Part shown: positions 59,680 through 64,000 of the stretch, piece after piece
Numbering within the stretch: the stretch's first letter is position 1
Layout: each line of letters begins with the position of its first letter
Position numbers and translations under genes: made by a program
The notes under the pieces: model-generated
What the model saw: only the letters and a program-made list of their open reading frames with translations
Databases searched by the model: none
What the model was told of the DNA's origin: nothing
Assembly: GCF_964059085.1 (NCBI RefSeq)
Contig: NZ_OZ060398.1
Coordinates: 137,364 to 201,363 of the forward strand
Length of the DNA: 64,000 nucleotides
Direction of reading: 5' to 3'
Source: Buchnera aphidicola (Mindarus abietinus)
GTDB lineage: Bacteria > Pseudomonadota > Gammaproteobacteria > Enterobacterales > Enterobacteriaceae

Positions 59680-62343
59680 ATGCCAAAATATTTAAATAAA
59701 GATGTGGATCCTATTGAAACAAAAGATTGGATAGAAGCAATTCAATCAGTAATTGATTATGAAGGAATAGAGAGAGCAGAGTTTCTTATATCAGTAGTAT
59801 TGCAAAAAATTTATAAAAAAAAATCTGATTTTTTAAATTTTAGTTATTTTCAAAATTATATAAATAGTATTTCAGTAGAAAAAGAACCTGAGTATACTGG
59901 TAACTTATTATTAGAAAAAAAAATATGTTCTTTTGTTCGTTGGAACGCAATCATTATGGTTTTACGTGCTTCTAAAAAAAATTTGGATTTAGGAGGACAT
60001 TTATCATCTTTTCAATCATTTGCTACTGTTTATGAAGTTTGTTTTAATCATTTTTTTAAAGCGAAAAATGACTTTCATCCAGGAGATTTAATATATTTTC
60101 AAGGTCATGCATCTCCAGGAATATATGCTAGGGCTTTTTTAGAAGGGCGTATTTCGGAAGAACAAATGAATAATTTTAGACAAGAAGTAGATGGAATAGG
60201 ATTATCTTCATATCCTCATCCTAAATTGATGCCTAATTTTTGGCAATTCCCTACGGTTTCTATGGGTTTAGGTCCTGTTTCAGCAATATATCAAGCTAAA
60301 TTTTTAAGATATCTAAATAATAGAAACTTAAAAGATACTAGAAATCAAACGGTGTATGCTTTTCTAGGCGATGGGGAAATGGATGAACCTGAATCAAAAG
60401 GTGCTATAACCATAGCAGCTCGAGAAAAATTAGATAATTTAATTTTTATAATTAATTGTAATTTACAGAGATTAGATGGTCCAGTTATGGGTAACGGAAA
60501 AATTATACATGAATTAGAAAATATTTTTTCCGGAGCTGGATGGAAGGTAATAAAAGTAATATGGGGTAGTCGTTGGGATCCACTATTAAAAAAAGATTTT
60601 TCCGGAAAATTAATTCAATTAATGAATGAAACTGTTGATGGAAATTATCAAACTTTTAAGTCAAAAAATGGTGCTTATATACGAAAAAATTTCTTTGAAA
60701 GATATGAGGAAACTAAAGAATTAGTAAAAAATATGACAGATGAAGAAATTTGGTCATTAAATAGAGGAGGACATGATCCTAAGAAAATTTATGCTGCCTT
60801 AAAGTTAGCAAAAGAAAAAGATGGTAGACCAATAGTAATATTGTTTCATACTATTAAAGGCTATGGAATGGGAAAAGTAGCAGAAGGAAAAAATATTGCT
60901 CATCAGATAAAAAAAATAAAAATTTCGGACTTACAATATATTAGAGATCGGTTTAATATTCCTGTTAAAGATGAACAAATTTCAGAATTACCTTATGTTA
61001 CTTTAAAAAAATCTTCAGAAGAGTATAATTATTTACATTATCAACGAAAAAAGTTGGGAGGATATTTACCTTTACGAAGTGCAAAATTTGAGAAGATTTT
61101 TGAAATTCCTTTATTAAGTGATTTTTCTTCGTTATTAGAAAAACAAAATAAAAAAATTTCTACTACTGTTACATTTGTTCGATTTTTAAATATCATGTTA
61201 AGAAATACTAAAATAAAAGATTTTTTAGTTCCTATTGTTGCAGACGAAGCAAGAACGTTTGGAATGGAAAGTTTATTTAGAAAAATAGGTATTTATAATA
61301 TAAAAGGTCAAAAATATATTCCTCAAGATTCAGAACAACTTTTATATTATAAAGAAAAAGAAAATGGTCAAATTTTACAAGAAGGAATTAACGAATTAGG
61401 AGCTGGTGCTATATGGTTAGCAGCATCCACTTCATATAGTAGTAATAATTTTCCAATGATTCCATTTTACATTTTTTATTCTATGTTTGGATTTCAAAGA
61501 ATAGGAGACTTATTTTGGGCAGCTGGAGATCAACAAGCAAGAGGATTTTTGATTGGAGCAACATCTGGTAGAACAACATTAAATGGAGAAGGTTTACAAC
61601 ATGAAGATGGGCATAGTCATATTTATTCTTTAACAGTACCTAATTGTATTTCTTATGATCCTGCTTATGCGTATGAGATAACTGTTATTATTCAAAATGG
61701 ATTAAATAGAATGTATGGTAAAAAACAAGAAAATGTTTATTATTATATAACTACAATAAATGAAAGTTATGCTATGCCTGAAATGCCTAAAAATTCTGAA
61801 ATAGGTATTATAAAAGGCATTTATAAACTTAAGAAGTCTGAATATAACAAATATAAAGTTCAATTAATGGGATCTGGAGCTCTTTTGCAAAGTGTCTGTG
61901 AAGCTGCAAAGATCTTATCTTCTCAATACTCAATATCATCGGATATTTATAGTGTAACTTCCTTTACTGAATTAGCAAGAGATGGTCAGGATTGTAAAAG
62001 ATGGAATTTGTTACATCCAATGGAAAAACCTAAAATTCCCTATATTTCACAAATTATGAATTCTTCACCAGCTATTGCCTCAACTGATTATATGAAATTG
62101 TTTGCAGAACAAGTTAGAGCATATATTCCTACAAAATATTATTTTGTGTTAGGAACAGATGGTTATGGTCGTTCAGATAGTAGAAAAAAATTACGTTATT
62201 ATTTTGAAGTAGACGCTCATTATATAGTAGTAGCAGCTTTAGGATTATTAGTTGAATGTGGATATTTTAAACCTAAAATAGTAAAAGAAGCTATTTCTAA
62301 GTTTGATATTAATATCAATAAAGTTAATCCTCGTTTAGCATAA
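59680..62343 (+). CDS. aceE: Pyruvate dehydrogenase E1 component
   Basis: Thiamine-diphosphate enzyme decarboxylating pyruvate and acetylating the lipoyl arm of AceF. Exactly 887 residues as in E. coli. Visible features are YFQGHASPGIYARAFLEGR (His of the active site), the thiamine-diphosphate motif FLGDGEMDEPESKGA through NCNLQRLDGPV around 227-265, HTIKGYGMG, and the C-terminal VLGTDGYGRSDSR. The start ATG follows AAGGA. First gene of aceE-aceF-lpd; aceF starts 24 bases after its stop. Confidence 0.98.
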   Translation: MPKYLNKDVDPIETKDWIEAIQSVIDYEGIERAEFLISVVLQKIYKKKSDFLNFSYFQNYINSISVEKEPEYTGNLLLEKKICSFVRWNAIIMVLRASKKNLDLGGHLSSFQSFATVYEVCFNHFFKAKNDFHPGDLIYFQGHASPGIYARAFLEGRISEEQMNNFRQEVDGIGLSSYPHPKLMPNFWQFPTVSMGLGPVSAIYQAKFLRYLNNRNLKDTRNQTVYAFLGDGEMDEPESKGAITIAAREKLDNLIFIINCNLQRLDGPVMGNGKIIHELENIFSGAGWKVIKVIWGSRWDPLLKKDFSGKLIQLMNETVDGNYQTFKSKNGAYIRKNFFERYEETKELVKNMTDEEIWSLNRGGHDPKKIYAALKLAKEKDGRPIVILFHTIKGYGMGKVAEGKNIAHQIKKIKISDLQYIRDRFNIPVKDEQISELPYVTLKKSSEEYNYLHYQRKKLGGYLPLRSAKFEKIFEIPLLSDFSSLLEKQNKKISTTVTFVRFLNIMLRNTKIKDFLVPIVADEARTFGMESLFRKIGIYNIKGQKYIPQDSEQLLYYKEKENGQILQEGINELGAGAIWLAASTSYSSNNFPMIPFYIFYSMFGFQRIGDLFWAAGDQQARGFLIGATSGRTTLNGEGLQHEDGHSHIYSLTVPNCISYDPAYAYEITVIIQNGLNRMYGKKQENVYYYITTINESYAMPEMPKNSEIGIIKGIYKLKKSEYNKYKVQLMGSGALLQSVCEAAKILSSQYSISSDIYSVTSFTELARDGQDCKRWNLLHPMEKPKIPYISQIMNSSPAIASTDYMKLFAEQVRAYIPTKYYFVLGTDGYGRSDSRKKLRYYFEVDAHYIVVAALGLLVECGYFKPKIVKEAISKFDININKVNPRLA

Positions 62344-62367
62344 AAGAATTAAAAAAGGATAATTAAA

Positions 62368-63591
62368 GTGAGTATCGAAGTTAAAATTCCAGATATTGGT
62401 CCAGATTTAGTAGAAGTTATTGAAATTTTAGTTAAAAAAAATGATAAAGTAAAAAAAGAACAAAGTTTAATTTTAGTTGAAGGTGAAAAAGCTTCCATGG
62501 AAATTCCTTCTCCAAATTCGGGTAAAATAAAAAAAATTTTTATTAATATAGGAGATAAAGTAAAGCATAATGATTTAATTTTGATTATGGAAGAAGTTAA
62601 TGAGAAATTAAATTCCAATAATAAAGATTTTTCTAGTATTTTTAGAAAAAATAAAAAAAAAGATGTGATCTTAAACGATTTTAATTTTAAAAAAAATACT
62701 TCTTTTCATGCTTCTCCTTTAGTACGTCGTTTAGCAAGATTATCCAAAATAGACTTAAAAAATTTAGTAGGTTCGGGAAGAAATGGAAGAATCTTAAAGG
62801 AAGACCTTGAATTATATAAAAACAAAAAAAGTAAAGAAAAAAATTTTTTAAACTATAAAAATAAAAATGTTAATGATGTAATTAAAAATTATAAAAGTAA
62901 TAATCGAGTAGAATTTACTAAAATTCAAGCTGCTTCTAGTTATAATTTACAAAAAAGTTGGAGCACTATTCCACATGTTACTCAATTTTATGAATCGGAT
63001 ATTACAGAACTTGAAAAATTTAGAAAAAAAATAAATATTATTAAAAATAATAAATCAAATAAACAGATAACGTTACTTTCTATTATTACTAAAATAGTTG
63101 GAAAATCATTAAAGAAATTTTCTCTTTTTAATACTTTTTTTTCTAATAAAGAAAACAGTTTTATTTTCAATGAGGAAATTAATATAGGAATAGCAGTAAA
63201 TACTGAAAAAGGTTTAGTAGTGCCTGTTATAAAAGAAGTAAATAAAAAAGAATTATACGAACTATCATTTGAAATAAATCAAAAATGTACTGATGCAAGA
63301 AGTAATAAATTAACATTATTAGATTTTCAAGGAGGAAGTTTTACTATTTCAAGTTTAGGAAAATTAGGAGGAAAAGGTTTTACTCCTATAATAAATGCAC
63401 CTCAAGTAGGAATTTTAGGCATTTCAAAAACAATAGTTAAACCTATATGGAAAAATAAAAATTTTTGTCCTTGTTTAGTGTTACCGTTTTCTTTATCTTA
63501 TGATCATCGAATCATTGATGGAGTATATGGCGCTAATTTTATGAAATATATCAGTCAACTTTTATCCGATATAAAATTATTAATATTATAA
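62368..63591 (+). CDS. aceF: Pyruvate dehydrogenase E2 (dihydrolipoyl acetyltransferase), single lipoyl domain
   Basis: Core of the pyruvate dehydrogenase complex, transferring acetyl to CoA. It starts at GTG 62368 after AAAGGA. Order of domains: one lipoyl domain (1-75, lipoyl Lys41 in VEGEKASMEIPSP), a Lys/Asn-rich linker, the E1/E3-binding domain (about 110-150, ASPLVRRLARLSKIDLKNLVGSG), and the catalytic domain with SYDHRIIDGVYGANFM near the C-terminus. At 407 residues it is far shorter than E. coli AceF (630), which has three lipoyl domains. Engineered single-domain E. coli enzymes are known to work, so activity is expected. Confidence 0.97.
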   Translation: MSIEVKIPDIGPDLVEVIEILVKKNDKVKKEQSLILVEGEKASMEIPSPNSGKIKKIFINIGDKVKHNDLILIMEEVNEKLNSNNKDFSSIFRKNKKKDVILNDFNFKKNTSFHASPLVRRLARLSKIDLKNLVGSGRNGRILKEDLELYKNKKSKEKNFLNYKNKNVNDVIKNYKSNNRVEFTKIQAASSYNLQKSWSTIPHVTQFYESDITELEKFRKKINIIKNNKSNKQITLLSIITKIVGKSLKKFSLFNTFFSNKENSFIFNEEINIGIAVNTEKGLVVPVIKEVNKKELYELSFEINQKCTDARSNKLTLLDFQGGSFTISSLGKLGGKGFTPIINAPQVGILGISKTIVKPIWKNKNFCPCLVLPFSLSYDHRIIDGVYGANFMKYISQLLSDIKLLIL

Positions 63592-63707
63592 ATGTATAAT
63601 AGTTTATTTGAAATAAATAATTATTTTTTTTAGTAAAAACAGTTATTTTTAAGTCAAACATCCATATTAAAAAAATAATATTATTTCTAATAATCAACAT
63701 TATTTAA

Positions 63708-64000
<293 letters not shown>

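Overview
This window is very probably chromosome from Buchnera aphidicola, the obligate aphid endosymbiont, or a close relative. The base composition is extremely AT-rich. Nearly every gene is a recognisable, often shortened relative of an Escherichia coli gene. Gene clusters keep enterobacterial order (dapB-carA, dnaK-dnaJ, nuoA-N, prfA-prmC, nrdA-nrdB-yfaE, thrABC, aceE-aceF-lpd). I see no mobile element, prophage, CRISPR array, rRNA or tRNA gene; the only RNA gene is tmRNA (ssrA). I cannot name the aphid host from the sequence.

Layout. 1-8.7 kb: carA (cut by the left edge), dapB and ileS on the minus strand, rpsT on plus, then dnaJ and dnaK on minus, with a near-perfect sigma-32 promoter before dnaK. 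9.1-24.1 kb: a complete 13-gene complex I operon, nuoA-nuoN with fused nuoCD, followed closely by folC. 25.4-33.1 kb: prs (minus), then prfA-prmC, sirB1, ackA and pta (plus). 33.2-39.6 kb: yfaE, nrdB, nrdA and gyrA (minus). 39.9-47.5 kb: a DUF2076 gene, ahpC-type peroxiredoxin, ung, grpE, ssrA, grxD, rnt, sodA, pth and ychF. 47.6-55.1 kb: thrC-thrB-thrA, hpt, pcnB and dksA. 55.4-64 kb: truA, secA, aceE, aceF and the start of lpd at the right edge.

How the genes fit together. Pyruvate dehydrogenase plus Pta-AckA would give acetyl-CoA, acetate, ATP and NADH, and complex I would use the NADH. ThrABC, DapB and CarA belong to threonine, lysine and arginine/pyrimidine synthesis, which fits a symbiont that supplies amino acids. 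The rest is core replication, translation, protein folding and redox protection.

The most striking pattern is that three conserved genes, prmC, ung and pth, are each split by a one-base frame error lying exactly in a run of 10-12 adenines. Both halves of each protein remain well conserved. This is the signature expected if RNA polymerase slippage on poly(A) tracts restores the frame in part of the mRNA. Other notable points are a very long AT-only hairpin before aceE, a GC-rich hairpin between dnaK and dnaJ, gene-loss scars where E. coli has lspA/ispH, ribF and ispE/lolB/hemA, a tmRNA gene without an encoded CCA end, several retained UUG starts, and a truA gene whose Shine-Dalgarno site points at an AUA codon.
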